Shown in pieces: positions 1 to 8,177 of a stretch of DNA of 64,000 bases. A program made the position numbers and the translations under genes. Source of the stretch: Gammaproteobacteria bacterium (GTDB lineage Bacteria > Pseudomonadota > Gammaproteobacteria > Xanthomonadales > SZUA-36); NCBI GenBank assembly GCA_021772935.1, contig JAJFLA010000008.1, forward strand, positions 124,001-188,000. The letters are read 5' to 3'. The notes beneath the pieces were generated by a model. The model saw only the letters and a program-made list of their open reading frames with translations, was not told where the DNA came from and ran no database searches. Within the stretch, counting starts at the first letter, position 1; every line of letters begins with the position of its first letter.

Positions 1-1
1 T

Positions 2-1582
2 GAGCGCTACTCTGACTGGGCCTGGCCAGCGACGATATTTCTGGCCCCGGATACGACCCAGGTGCTGGCGGTGCGGGGTAACCGCGTACCGCGCAACTTT
101 ATTCCAATTCTCGAAGACCTGATTAAGAAACAGGTGGCCGGTGCCTTGGAGCCCGACCCGAAATCGCCCTATTCAGCACCACCTCAGCCACAGGAAACAG
201 AGCTGACGCTGATACGGGATTCCGTGCGAAAGCAGCTTGACCGGAGCTTAAATAAGCATTACGGCGGCTGGTCCTCCAACGGCATTGGTGGCGAGCAAAG
301 CGGCTCCCGCCTGCGGCACCTCTACCTACGCGCACATATGTACAACGACAATGATCTGTTGGCGACAGCCCTTAAGAGTTCTGCCGGGTACATAGCGAAT
401 CTCGACCCGGTCTGGGGTGGGGTTTACAGCCATAGTTTTCCAGCTGGCCTTGAGAACATCCCTGCCAAATTCGCCCGTATTCGGGCCATTCCTGAAAAAC
501 GCATCTCGGCCCAGTCTAACGCCATCGTAGGGTTTGCTATCGCGTACCAGCTGAACGGTGATGAGCGCTATGTGCAGGCTATGCGTCAGATGCACACGTT
601 CATGACAGATTGGTTCATGGCACCCGATGGGACATTTTATACCAACCAGCGGGCTGAGCCGCCAAATTTACCCGAAGGTATGGAAAGCGGCGATTATTGG
701 GCTCTCGCGACAGACCATGAACGGAGAAAATACGGTACACCGCCAATTGATCAAGCAGTCTATACGGACAAAAATGGCGAGGCTATTGCTGCTTATGTGC
801 GAGCCTGGGAGGCTTTTGGGGATGATGTGTATTTACAAGTTGCCGTCCGAGCTGCGAACACTCTCTTGCAAAAACGCAGCGATGCTGCTGGCTGGATTGT
901 GCAGGCAGCGGCTACCAGGGATATGAATGGTTATCAGCGTTTGCGGCCACTTGATGACAAGCCGCGACCATTTCTGAATGCACAGGCCTGGTTTGGACGC
1001 GGTCTGTTAGCCTTGTACCGCGCGACCGGTGACGCGCAGTGGTTGCAACAAGCAATTTCCGTAGGGGACGCCACCTTGCTGGCGTTGGAAGACAAGAAGC
1101 TGGGCGGTTTTTACGCCACCTCGGTAGATGAGACAGCGAGCATCATTGCCCCCCGCAAGTCTCTGGAAGCCAATGGTGCCGCTGCACAGTTTTTTTATGA
1201 TTTGTGGGTTTACAGCAAACAAGACCGTTTTGCCGCGGTGCCGGAACGCACTCTAAGGGCGGTGGCTCAACCTTCCATTATTCGGCGCGAAGGCAAAATC
1301 ACCGGTGAATTGGCCATGGCGCTTGAAAAAGTAACAGCATCGTATGTCGAGTTTTCTGTCGTTGGTGAGTCGACCTTACCTGCCGCACAGGCTTTGTACA
1401 AAGCGGGACAACAGGCCTATCACCCGCGCAAACTACTGCACTTTGAAGAGCCAGGCCGTTATCCTGCACGGAAAAACCCGGCAATGTATATCTGTAACCC
1501 CGACATGTGTTCGGTGCCCATTGAAGACCCGGCACAGGTCAACACACAAGCTGCGGCATTCAGAGGCCCGGCACAAGGGTAA
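2..1582 (+). CDS. YyaL/SPATA20-family thioredoxin-domain protein, 5' truncated
   Basis: The frame is open from the left edge of the window, so the true start lies upstream and the GTG at 62 is internal. The first visible residues (WPATIFLAPD) resemble the cis-proline end of a thioredoxin fold. The remaining roughly 490 residues form a Trp- and Gly-rich alpha/alpha-barrel type region (WGGVYSH, NAQAWFGRGLLALY, NGAAAQFFYDLW) and end in a two-Cys motif, CNPDMCSVPI. This arrangement is that of the YyaL (DUF255/SPATA20) family, whose biochemical role is unsettled. Only the N-terminal part of the thioredoxin domain is missing. The next gene is convergent and 64 bases away, with no clear terminator between them. 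Confidence 0.75.
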   Translation, partial: ERYSDWAWPATIFLAPDTTQVLAVRGNRVPRNFIPILEDLIKKQVAGALEPDPKSPYSAPPQPQETELTLIRDSVRKQLDRSLNKHYGGWSSNGIGGEQSGSRLRHLYLRAHMYNDNDLLATALKSSAGYIANLDPVWGGVYSHSFPAGLENIPAKFARIRAIPEKRISAQSNAIVGFAIAYQLNGDERYVQAMRQMHTFMTDWFMAPDGTFYTNQRAEPPNLPEGMESGDYWALATDHERRKYGTPPIDQAVYTDKNGEAIAAYVRAWEAFGDDVYLQVAVRAANTLLQKRSDAAGWIVQAAATRDMNGYQRLRPLDDKPRPFLNAQAWFGRGLLALYRATGDAQWLQQAISVGDATLLALEDKKLGGFYATSVDETASIIAPRKSLEANGAAAQFFYDLWVYSKQDRFAAVPERTLRAVAQPSIIRREGKITGELAMALEKVTASYVEFSVVGESTLPAAQALYKAGQQAYHPRKLLHFEEPGRYPARKNPAMYICNPDMCSVPIEDPAQVNTQAAAFRGPAQG

Positions 1583-1646
1583 AAAAGTGAATGTGACATG
1601 ATGTCGCGGGCGGTCGCACAGGGTATTTGACGCTGGCTAAGTCATT

Positions 1647-2921
1647 TCAAAGCTGCCCGTCACTCGCCGTTTTGTTAATTTCAGCCATCAGTGTCGAATC
1701 GTCATAGCGTTCAGGGTGAAAATACGGAGCGTAAGTGGGCAGTTCACCACCCATTATGCAATCTGCGCATAACTCACCTGCGCTACAGGCCGCCATGGTG
1801 CCATAACCCGACAAGGCAGATACGGTAAACAATCCCTCTTTTTGTAGTGGACCGATCAACGGTAAATTCTCAGGTGTACGCGTGTAATAGCCCGAGAACT
1901 GCACAATCGGGGTCGGTGGCTCATCAACATAGGGTTTCAGTGCTGGTATAAATCGGCTCGCACCACGCAAGGTAATATTGGGGAAGTCAAAATCATCCGT
2001 TGTTTCCCACCGGGGTTTTTCCGGTTTACGGTTATAGGCCCAACCCAGTTTGATGTTGCCGCTGCCCTCGGGTTTGATATGCAAACCGGCAGGGAATTCA
2101 TCCAGTAACCAGCCATACTCCGGGTTGTCTTTGATCAGCGTTGTTTCTTCATCACTCCACTGTAAAAATTGTGGGTCTGCAAAAATAGTAAAAGGCATAT
2201 TGCGTGGAATAATTTTGCATGGGTCGGGGATGATAAATTTGCGTTGTAGTATGGATTCTACTGGCAAGCTGATTCCAAGCATAGCGGCCATCTCGTCGAT
2301 GAATGGCCCGGGAGTCAGTACCAGGTTTTTTGTGTCCAGAGAGCGATGATCTGCATTCCCGGAAAGACCCAGTCTAAAGCCAGTAGATTGGTTTTCAATC
2401 GCATCTACACTGGCCTGGAGAACCTGGACGCCAGCCTTTTTAGCTTTCGAGATCAACAAGGAACCGAGCGCATGAACATCAATCGCGCCCGCCTGGCTGA
2501 TGTGCACCAGTTGTTGAATCGATTCATCAAGATAGGGTTGGGTAGAGCGTAATTGTTCACGATCTACTATACGACTCAGGCTCTCGGCATGGTCAGGACC
2601 GGCAAGATGGTCTGAAGGAAAGATATCCCGGTCAACGGACGCGCTGACAAAGTCATAACCCGAATAGTGCATTTCGAACACATTGTCGTTGTTATCAGCC
2701 AGGGTCTTCATCAAATCCAGACTGTGACGTGTTAATGCTGTCATACACGGTTGCGGCCAGTAGTCGCGAAAATTTTCGCCTGATTTGCTGGTGGTCAGTG
2801 ACATGGGCAGGTTTTTGTCAATCAGGACGATGTCTTGTTGACGATATTTGATTGCGAGGTAGTAGGCCGTAGCGATACCGGCAATACCGGCGCCGCAAAT
2901 TGCGATATGCACGTTTTTCAT
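1647..2921 (-). CDS. FAD-dependent oxidoreductase, DAO family
   Basis: This is a soluble flavoprotein of about 424 residues. It opens with the FAD-binding Rossmann motif GAGIAG at residues 10-15, followed by an acidic beta-2 end (VLIDKN). The C-terminal stretch TRTPENLPLIGPL and the nearby SGYGTMAACSAGEL are typical of D-amino-acid oxidase/sarcosine oxidase-like enzymes that oxidise secondary or primary amines. The substrate cannot be read from the sequence. I chose the ATG at 2921 because it places the Gly motif near the N terminus; an in-frame ATG at 2945 would add eight residues, and neither has a strong ribosome binding site. It is downstream of the ABC exporter operon on the same strand, 42 bases from it, and may be read through from it. 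Confidence 0.75.
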   Translation of the reverse strand: MKNVHIAICGAGIAGIATAYYLAIKYRQQDIVLIDKNLPMSLTTSKSGENFRDYWPQPCMTALTRHSLDLMKTLADNNDNVFEMHYSGYDFVSASVDRDIFPSDHLAGPDHAESLSRIVDREQLRSTQPYLDESIQQLVHISQAGAIDVHALGSLLISKAKKAGVQVLQASVDAIENQSTGFRLGLSGNADHRSLDTKNLVLTPGPFIDEMAAMLGISLPVESILQRKFIIPDPCKIIPRNMPFTIFADPQFLQWSDEETTLIKDNPEYGWLLDEFPAGLHIKPEGSGNIKLGWAYNRKPEKPRWETTDDFDFPNITLRGASRFIPALKPYVDEPPTPIVQFSGYYTRTPENLPLIGPLQKEGLFTVSALSGYGTMAACSAGELCADCIMGGELPTYAPYFHPERYDDSTLMAEINKTASDGQL

Positions 2922-2963
2922 GACGCAATAATGCAACGATGGCATGTCATATAAAAGGTTTTA

Positions 2964-4061
2964 TTAGTCCAGACGCTTACTGAAACGTACGACGGCCAGA
3001 AACATCAGCACAACACTGAAGCCACTCAATATCAGCAACTCACCGGAAAGCTCCTGCAGGCTCGCTCCTCGCAACATGACACCACGGATCAGACGCATGA
3101 AATGGGTTAATGGCAATACCTCTGCAATGACTTGAGCCGTTCGTGGCATACCTGCGAACGGAAACATGAACCCAGACATCAGGATGGATGGTAATAAAAT
3201 AAAGAAGGTCAACTGCATGGCCTGGAACTGTGTGCTGACCAGGGTCGATATCACCAGCCCCAGTGCCAGGTTGGCAACAATGAAGGCCAGTGTAACGGTG
3301 TAAGTATTGAGCAGACTGCCAACCATCGGCACCTGAAATAAAAAATGACCGAGTAGTAATACCAGGCTGACTTGCACCAGTCCGATCAAAACATAAGGTA
3401 ATATTTTCGCCAACATCAATTCCGGTGTTTTTAGCGGTGTTGTAATCAGCATCTCCAGGTTGCCACGCTCGCGCTCCCTGACTATCGCTATCGCGGTGAA
3501 CAGAATCATGGTGATGGTCAGAATGACACCGATCAAACCGGGTACCGTATTAACCGGTGAACGCCGTTCCGGGTTGAAATAAGTCCTTAGTTCCATCACC
3601 GGAGGGCGGTCATTATAGGGTGAGGTTCTGGCCTGCTGTGCCACCAATGCGAGTTGCGCCGCAGCGCTTTGCACCACGGTGTCAGAGCCATCCACTAATA
3701 GCTGCATTGCCGCGCGGTCAGCTTGTTGTAAACGACGATCAAAATCTGCTGGAATGAAGATTCCCACGCTGATCTTTCCCTGCCGAAGAAGCCTTTCCAA
3801 TTCCCCGGCACCACTGACCTGTGCAATCACATTAACGATTTGGGTTTGTGATATATCCATTACGATCTGACGCGATGCAGAGGTTCCTGATAGGTCAGCA
3901 ACGGCCGCGTCCAGATTGCGTACATCCATGTTGATGGCGTAGCCAAACATCAATAACTGGATAACGGGAATACCAACGATCATGCCAAAGGTCAGGCGAT
4001 CACGACGTAACTGCCTGATCTCTTTTTTGACAATAGCAAAGATTCGTTGGAATGATTTCAT
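2964..4061 (-). CDS. ABC-2 type exporter permease
   Basis: This inner-membrane permease has about 365 residues and one N-terminal membrane segment (FGMIVGIPVIQLLMFGYAI). A large periplasmic domain follows (about residues 50-180), and then five hydrophobic segments in the C-terminal half, with the conserved ERERGNLEMLITTP loop of the YhhJ/YbhS/YbhR group. The start chosen is the ATG at 4061, which overlaps the stop of the ATPase gene in an ATGA and has a GAGG ribosome binding site; an upstream in-frame ATG at 4130 would lie inside the ATPase gene. It should form the channel of a drug or lipid exporter with the two preceding genes. Only one permease is present, whereas Escherichia coli YbhFSR has two, so a homodimer is likely. 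Confidence 0.85.
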   Translation of the reverse strand: MKSFQRIFAIVKKEIRQLRRDRLTFGMIVGIPVIQLLMFGYAINMDVRNLDAAVADLSGTSASRQIVMDISQTQIVNVIAQVSGAGELERLLRQGKISVGIFIPADFDRRLQQADRAAMQLLVDGSDTVVQSAAAQLALVAQQARTSPYNDRPPVMELRTYFNPERRSPVNTVPGLIGVILTITMILFTAIAIVRERERGNLEMLITTPLKTPELMLAKILPYVLIGLVQVSLVLLLGHFLFQVPMVGSLLNTYTVTLAFIVANLALGLVISTLVSTQFQAMQLTFFILLPSILMSGFMFPFAGMPRTAQVIAEVLPLTHFMRLIRGVMLRGASLQELSGELLILSGFSVVLMFLAVVRFSKRLD

Positions 4062-4996
4062 CCTGGTTTTTTCCTCGAGCGTGTTGCTGCGACAAATACA
4101 TCCTCCAATCCTGGCTTGGTGATAGTACATTCCTTCAAGTTCAGCCCTTCACGGGCAATCACATCACGGATGGCCTTTTCGGGTGAGCCTTGATCATGTG
4201 CGACCATCACCCGCAGCACGTTGCCCACCTGAGCGGAGCTATGCACAAAATCCTGTTGTTCAAGCATTTTCCCAACCTGACGGGGGTGCTCAGATTCAAC
4301 AATGACAATATGGGCGTCGATGGCCTGTTGTAATTCTTCAGGGCTGCCTTCAGCCATCAATGTGCCTTTATCCAGTATCGCCAGGGCATGGCAGCGTTCT
4401 GCTTCATCCATGTAATGGGTAGACACAAGGATGGTGGTGCCTTCATCAACCAGGTCAAATAATGACTCCCAGAAAGAACGTCGGTTCTCCGGGTCAACTG
4501 CAGAGGTTGGTTCGTCCAGAAAAAGTAACTCCGGCTGATGTAAGGTGGAAGCAGCCAAGGCAAGGCGTTGCTTCTGACCTCCGCTGAGTGTGCCTGCTCT
4601 TTGCTTGAGCAAGCGGTTCAGCCCATAGCGCTCAATCGCAAGTCCGATCCTTTGCTGTTTAGTTTTTCGCTCAAGAGTGTAGATATCGGCCATGAATTGC
4701 AGGTTCTCGGATACTGTTAGGTCTTCAAACAAGGAGAATTTTTGCGTCATATATCCCACTTTCAGACGTAATGCCTCAGCTTCATCTGGAATGGAATAAC
4801 CGAGTACATTGATATCACCAGCGGTGGGCGTGAGCAGTCCGCATAACATACGTATGGCAGTGGTTTTTCCCGATCCATTCGGCCCCAGAAAACCATAAAT
4901 TTGGGAACGTGGGACTTCCAGATTCAGACCACATACCGCTCTGACTTTGCCAAAGGTCTTATCAAGCTGTCGTGCCTGTATCGCCAGTTCAGTCAT
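4058..4996 (-). CDS. ABC transporter ATP-binding protein (exporter)
   Basis: This is a cytoplasmic ATPase of about 312 residues. The Walker A is GPNGSGKTT at residues 38-46, the signature LSGGQ at about 137, and Walker B LLFLDEP at about 157, with the switch His in STHYMDEAERC. A C-terminal extension follows, with the motif PGLEDVFVA that is shared by ABC-2 exporter ATPases such as YbhF and CcmA-like proteins. The ATG at 4996 overlaps the end of the adaptor gene by eight bases (ATGACTGA), which decides this start over the ATG at 5038. It sits between adaptor and permease genes, with translational coupling on both sides. Confidence 0.88.
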   Translation of the reverse strand: MTELAIQARQLDKTFGKVRAVCGLNLEVPRSQIYGFLGPNGSGKTTAIRMLCGLLTPTAGDINVLGYSIPDEAEALRLKVGYMTQKFSLFEDLTVSENLQFMADIYTLERKTKQQRIGLAIERYGLNRLLKQRAGTLSGGQKQRLALAASTLHQPELLFLDEPTSAVDPENRRSFWESLFDLVDEGTTILVSTHYMDEAERCHALAILDKGTLMAEGSPEELQQAIDAHIVIVESEHPRQVGKMLEQQDFVHSSAQVGNVLRVMVAHDQGSPEKAIRDVIAREGLNLKECTITKPGLEDVFVAATRSRKKPG

Positions 4997-5954
4997 TGGC
5001 TGTAACTGAAGCAGGGAAATCCACTTCAAGTGGTACACCTGCGGGTAATGAAGCGGCAGCCGGAAGATCGACCTCTGCCAGGTAGCTCAGCCTTGAGCGG
5101 TCGTGCTCGGTCAATGCAAAAAAGGGTGTGAAGCTGGCATCCGTGGATACCCACCGTACCGTACCTGTGATCGAATGATTGTTGCCGTCAACACGTACGA
5201 CGAGCTTCGCACCTGGCAGCACTGAAGATCTTAACGGCTCAGGTACGTAAATACGTGCAAACGTTCTTGCGGAGTCGAGCATCACGCCGACAGTCGCACC
5301 GGCTTGCGGTCGTTCGCCTAATTGATAAAGACGTTTATCCAGCATGCCATCGACAGGTGCATAAATTTTCAGACGTGCGATATCCAGTTGTATCCGACTG
5401 ACACCTGCTTGTGCTACGCCAAGTGCTGCGATTGCTTGCTGTAGTTCTTCAACGGTTGTGCCGTTGCTTAGTCTGTCTAATGACTCACTCGCGGCCTGTT
5501 CAGCGGCCGTGGCGGTTTGCCAGCGTGTTTTCGCCAAATCCAGTGTCGACTGGTCAGAGAGGTCGCGTGCAAACACTTCTTCCGCGCGCACAAGGTTGGC
5601 TGCGGTGTTTTTAGCGGTAGCCTGGGTAGATGTTAATTGAGCACGGGCTTCCCGAATGAGTTCGGCTCGCGGACCGCGTTGCAACTCCGCCAGACGTGCG
5701 GCAACCTGGTCCCTGAGCGCAAGCTGTTGCGCGAGCACCTGTTCCAGTCTGGCAGGATCCTGTTCAAGAATCAGGTCACCTGTTTTAAGCATCTGACCAT
5801 CCTGGGCATGAATTGCAATGATGGCCTCATTACTCTCCACACTGATTTCAATTCGGTCACGCTCAAGTGTACCCACCATAAAGGTGTTATCGACTTTGTC
5901 GCAAGCGCTCAGCATTACCAAGAAGATAAATATCAACCAGGTTTCGTATTTCAT
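4989..5954 (-). CDS. HlyD-type membrane fusion lipoprotein of ABC exporter
   Basis: This is a periplasmic adaptor of 321 residues. The N terminus is a lipoprotein signal with lipobox LSAC (Cys18). A biotinyl-lipoyl-like half motif follows (AQDGQMLKTGDLILEQD), then a long helical hairpin (about residues 65-165, Ala/Gln/Glu rich), the second lipoyl half (IYAPVDGMLDKRL) and a beta-barrel. It is related to YbhG/YhiI, which link ABC-2 exporters to outer-membrane channels. No outer-membrane factor gene is present here, so TolC or a similar protein must be encoded elsewhere. Its start ATG overlaps the TetR stop (ATGA at 5951-5954). Confidence 0.85.
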   Translation of the reverse strand: MKYETWLIFIFLVMLSACDKVDNTFMVGTLERDRIEISVESNEAIIAIHAQDGQMLKTGDLILEQDPARLEQVLAQQLALRDQVAARLAELQRGPRAELIREARAQLTSTQATAKNTAANLVRAEEVFARDLSDQSTLDLAKTRWQTATAAEQAASESLDRLSNGTTVEELQQAIAALGVAQAGVSRIQLDIARLKIYAPVDGMLDKRLYQLGERPQAGATVGVMLDSARTFARIYVPEPLRSSVLPGAKLVVRVDGNNHSITGTVRWVSTDASFTPFFALTEHDRSRLSYLAEVDLPAAASLPAGVPLEVDFPASVTAND

Positions 5955-6595
5955 AATATCATTCCTCGCTTAAGCAACTCGGCGATCTGCTGTTTGAGTA
6001 TCTCGATCCCGTCATCATCAAAATTGACGCCAAGCACGGGCTCGGCCAGCGTGCGCGCAATAAATGGAAAAACACACATGCCGAGTATTAATAATGCTGA
6101 AATGGCTGGATCGGAACTCTTTCGTAAACGACCTGCTGATTGCTCCCTGCTGAGTAAAGCGGGTAGGGCACCACCAAGGTGCGGTGCTATGTTTTCGGTA
6201 AAGTATTGTTGCATTTCACCACCCGGTAACAATACCTCGCGGGTTAGCAGGTGAGGTATGTTGGGATGTCTCGCAGCCATCGAAAGCAGTAGCTCGGCAA
6301 TCACCTCCGGTGATGCTTCACGGCCATTTTTCATGGTGGCAATGGCTTGTACCATTGGCTGCAACGAACGCTCCATCACAGTTTGTAGCAATACTTTTTT
6401 ATTTCCAAAGTAATAATGTACCAATGCAGGGTTGACGCCCACCTGTTCGGCAATTCGCCGTATGGAGGTGGCGGCATAACCGTTGTCGGCGAAGAACCCT
6501 TCCGCTGTATCGAGTATTGCGGTCTTCAGATCCTGCTGATCGGCATCAACCGGCCGGCCTCGCGGGCGTTCTTTGGTCTGGGTATTTTGGTTCAT
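5951..6595 (-). CDS. TetR/AcrR-family repressor of the ABC exporter operon
   Basis: This DNA-binding repressor of 214 residues has an N-terminal helix-turn-helix (about residues 28-70; TSIRRIAEQVGVNPALVHYYFGNK), preceded by a basic GRPVDAD arm. A helical ligand-binding domain with a DUF1956-like C terminus follows, as in E. coli CecR (YbiH), which controls the ybhGFSR exporter. The gene is first in the operon and overlaps the adaptor gene. No ribosome binding site precedes the ATG, and the predicted -10 box ends just six bases before it, so the transcript may be leaderless. A perfect palindrome lies inside the promoter, so autoregulation is likely. The inducing compound is unknown. Confidence 0.88.
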   Translation of the reverse strand: MNQNTQTKERPRGRPVDADQQDLKTAILDTAEGFFADNGYAATSIRRIAEQVGVNPALVHYYFGNKKVLLQTVMERSLQPMVQAIATMKNGREASPEVIAELLLSMAARHPNIPHLLTREVLLPGGEMQQYFTENIAPHLGGALPALLSREQSAGRLRKSSDPAISALLILGMCVFPFIARTLAEPVLGVNFDDDGIEILKQQIAELLKRGMIL

Positions 6596-6601
6596 ATTCG
6601 A

Positions 6602-6630
6602 ATATTAATTAAACGGTTAATTAATTACAA
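6602..6630 (-). promoter_or_regulatory. Sigma70-type promoter of the tetR-exporter operon
   Basis: Read on the minus strand, a -35 box TTGTAA (6630-6625) and a -10 box TAATAT (6607-6602) are separated by exactly 17 bases. The predicted start point falls at or next to the first base of the tetR ATG (6595). This is a motif-based prediction, not a mapped site. Confidence 0.55.
6604..6625. promoter_or_regulatory. Palindromic operator for the TetR repressor
   Basis: This is a perfect inverted repeat, ATTAATTAA-ACGG-TTAATTAAT, with 9-base arms and a 4-base centre. It fills the spacer between the -35 and -10 boxes of the tetR promoter, where a bound dimer would exclude RNA polymerase. That its ligand is the adjacent TetR protein is inferred from position. 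Confidence 0.65.
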
Positions 6631-6684
6631 GTCTAAACTCCATTAAGCTGTGATTTTTGAACTGAATTTGTAAAACTAGCACTT

Positions 6685-6773
6685 ATGCAAAAGGCCAAGA
6701 AAAATGGGCTGAAGCGAACCTTGTGCGCTGCCCCGAGGATGGACTGGACCGACGGTCATTTTTCGTTAATACC
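6685..6773 (+). pseudogene. dusA: 5' fragment of dusA left by island integration
   Basis: An ATG at 6685 opens a frame whose residues LKRTLCAAPRMDWTDGH align with LSRKLSVAPMMDWTDRH of the intact dusA beginning near 12.9 kb, in the same strand and frame. Similarity stops after about 6770, and the frame runs on to a stop at 6861 without further likeness, overlapping the end of the cytidylyltransferase gene. I read it as the original chromosomal dusA start, cut off from the gene body when the island inserted. Substitutions at usually invariant positions (M to R, R to G) fit a non-functional remnant. Confidence 0.75.
6730..6768 (+). repeat. Left attachment-site repeat (dusA type)
   Basis: The 16-mer GATGGACTGGACCGAC at 6738-6753 is identical to 12967-12982 inside dusA. 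Adjacent blocks (GCCCCGA to the left, CATT and TCGTTA to the right) extend the similarity at the same spacing. The dusA codons for the MDWTD motif are a known integration target for a family of tyrosine integrases. Confidence 0.75.
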
Positions 6774-6810
6774 TGATCTTCTAAAACCAGGAGCTTGCTT
6801 CAGGCGGTAT

Positions 6811-7548
6811 TCAATTCAGGCTTGGAAATTCGCTTCGGTTCAATGCCTCATAGCGGCTTAAATCGCTCATGCTATCAACTTCAAACCAACGATCTTTAAT
6901 CGCAACCACCTTTATGAGTGCACTTTGTTGAAGCATTAGCCTCAGTAACCCAGTCATATCAAGCTGTCTTTGTGCTGGAATCGATAATGCGGACATAAAA
7001 CCAGTTATTTGATGCCAACCCATGGGTGTGATTTTCAATAAACCCATATATTGACCTTCTACACTTTCTACTGAGTGAGCAGGTGCCCCTATTTCCAGTA
7101 AGCGGCCATTGCTGGCTCGAAACGTTTCAGCATCATCCAGTGGGTGCTCAAATCTTAGTTGCCATAGTTCGAACCAGTTTGGATCGTAACTGATCACAAT
7201 ATCGCCGGTGGTTGCTCGCAGTGACCGAACCACGTCAGCGGAGTAAACGATATCGCTGTAGCTGACAACACAGGTTTCCTTTTCAAGCCACGATGATGCT
7301 GCCAACAAGGACGTCACCATGTTGCTATGTGCCCAGTCTGGATTAAAAAAATAGGTCAGATCATGCTTAAAACAATGGGACAGGAATCCGGTAACAATTG
7401 CAATGTCATCAATACCTGCTGCTCGTAATGCATGCAATTGCCATTGAATCAGAGGTGCCCCGTGCAGAATTGTGAAACATTTTGGTTGGTTTTCGGTGAG
7501 TTGGCCTAAGCGTTTGCCGCGGCCTGCGGCCAGAATGATACCTTTCAT
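6811..7548 (-). CDS. Nucleotidyltransferase, probable CTP:phosphoglutamine cytidylyltransferase (Cj1416-like)
   Basis: This 245-residue protein has the N-terminal nucleotidyltransferase signature ILAAGRGKRLGQLT followed by QPKCF. The motif WAHSNMVTSLL (about residues 84-94) is typical of LicC-like cytidylyltransferases, which form CDP-activated small molecules. The acidic metal site is probably in VVSYSDIVYS. On its own it would be annotated as a choline-phosphate or sugar-phosphate nucleotidyltransferase. Beside Cj1417- and Cj1418-like genes, in the same order as in Campylobacter jejuni, the best reading is transfer of CMP from CTP to L-glutamine phosphate. It is last in the operon, overlaps the preceding gene by ATGA, and its 3' end runs into the dusA remnant. 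Confidence 0.75.
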   Translation of the reverse strand: MKGIILAAGRGKRLGQLTENQPKCFTILHGAPLIQWQLHALRAAGIDDIAIVTGFLSHCFKHDLTYFFNPDWAHSNMVTSLLAASSWLEKETCVVSYSDIVYSADVVRSLRATTGDIVISYDPNWFELWQLRFEHPLDDAETFRASNGRLLEIGAPAHSVESVEGQYMGLLKITPMGWHQITGFMSALSIPAQRQLDMTGLLRLMLQQSALIKVVAIKDRWFEVDSMSDLSRYEALNRSEFPSLN

Positions 7549-8177
7549 ATAAAGCCCTCAAAAATAAACATCAGGGTTTCAATATGCTTGCTTCGCATTC
7601 TTTCCTCTCGTTCCGGGTGCCACATGACGCCATAAATGGGTAAAACATCATGCTGAATGGCCATAATCACATTATCCGTAGACTTCGCGATTGTTTCGAG
7701 AGGTGGTCGACTCAAGTAGCTGCCTAGTTGATGAAAAACCTGCACTGGTTTCAGGCTGCGGAAGAAATTGGTTATTTGCGCATCCCCAACGACCTTCAAT
7801 TGTTTTTTCACGCCAATATGGTCTGGTACGAGCTCAAGTGGTTGTTGAAAGTAATGTTGGATTAACTGCATGCCTCTACATACACCCAGAACAGGTTTTT
7901 GATGTTTGATAGCCCACTCAAGCATATAGCGCTCGACATCATCGCGTGCCGAACTGTCGCCACCAAATGCCACTAATGAATTTCCCCCTGTCAGCAACAA
8001 GCCATCGAAATGATCGTGTTCTAATAACGACTTTACACAGTGGAGATTATTACTGACCAGAATCGGTAGCAATTTGGCAGCCAGCATGAGGTCTACCCAA
8101 CGTTGATCCAGGGCGTCTCGCTGCTCAAGATGGCTAGAAATAAAATCAACACGCTGAGTAGTCAGTATTTTTTTCAT
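7545..8177 (-). CDS. Class I glutamine amidotransferase-like hydrolase, probable gamma-glutamyl-CDP-amidate hydrolase (Cj1417-like)
   Basis: This is a 210-residue peptidase C26/GATase1 domain with a full catalytic triad: Cys100 in GVCRGMQ, His187 and Glu189 in MWHPERE. The DGLLLTGG oxyanion loop is present near residue 60. There is no synthetase partner domain, so it acts as a free gamma-glutamyl hydrolase. In the Campylobacter pathway Cj1417 hydrolyses gamma-glutamyl-CDP-amidate to release CDP-phosphoramidate (cytidine diphosphoramidate) and glutamate, and this gene occupies the same position between the kinase and cytidylyltransferase genes. Both ends overlap neighbours by four bases. A general gamma-glutamyl-GABA hydrolase (PuuD-like) is the alternative by sequence alone. 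Confidence 0.78.
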   Translation of the reverse strand: MKKILTTQRVDFISSHLEQRDALDQRWVDLMLAAKLLPILVSNNLHCVKSLLEHDHFDGLLLTGGNSLVAFGGDSSARDDVERYMLEWAIKHQKPVLGVCRGMQLIQHYFQQPLELVPDHIGVKKQLKVVGDAQITNFFRSLKPVQVFHQLGSYLSRPPLETIAKSTDNVIMAIQHDVLPIYGVMWHPEREERMRSKHIETLMFIFEGFI

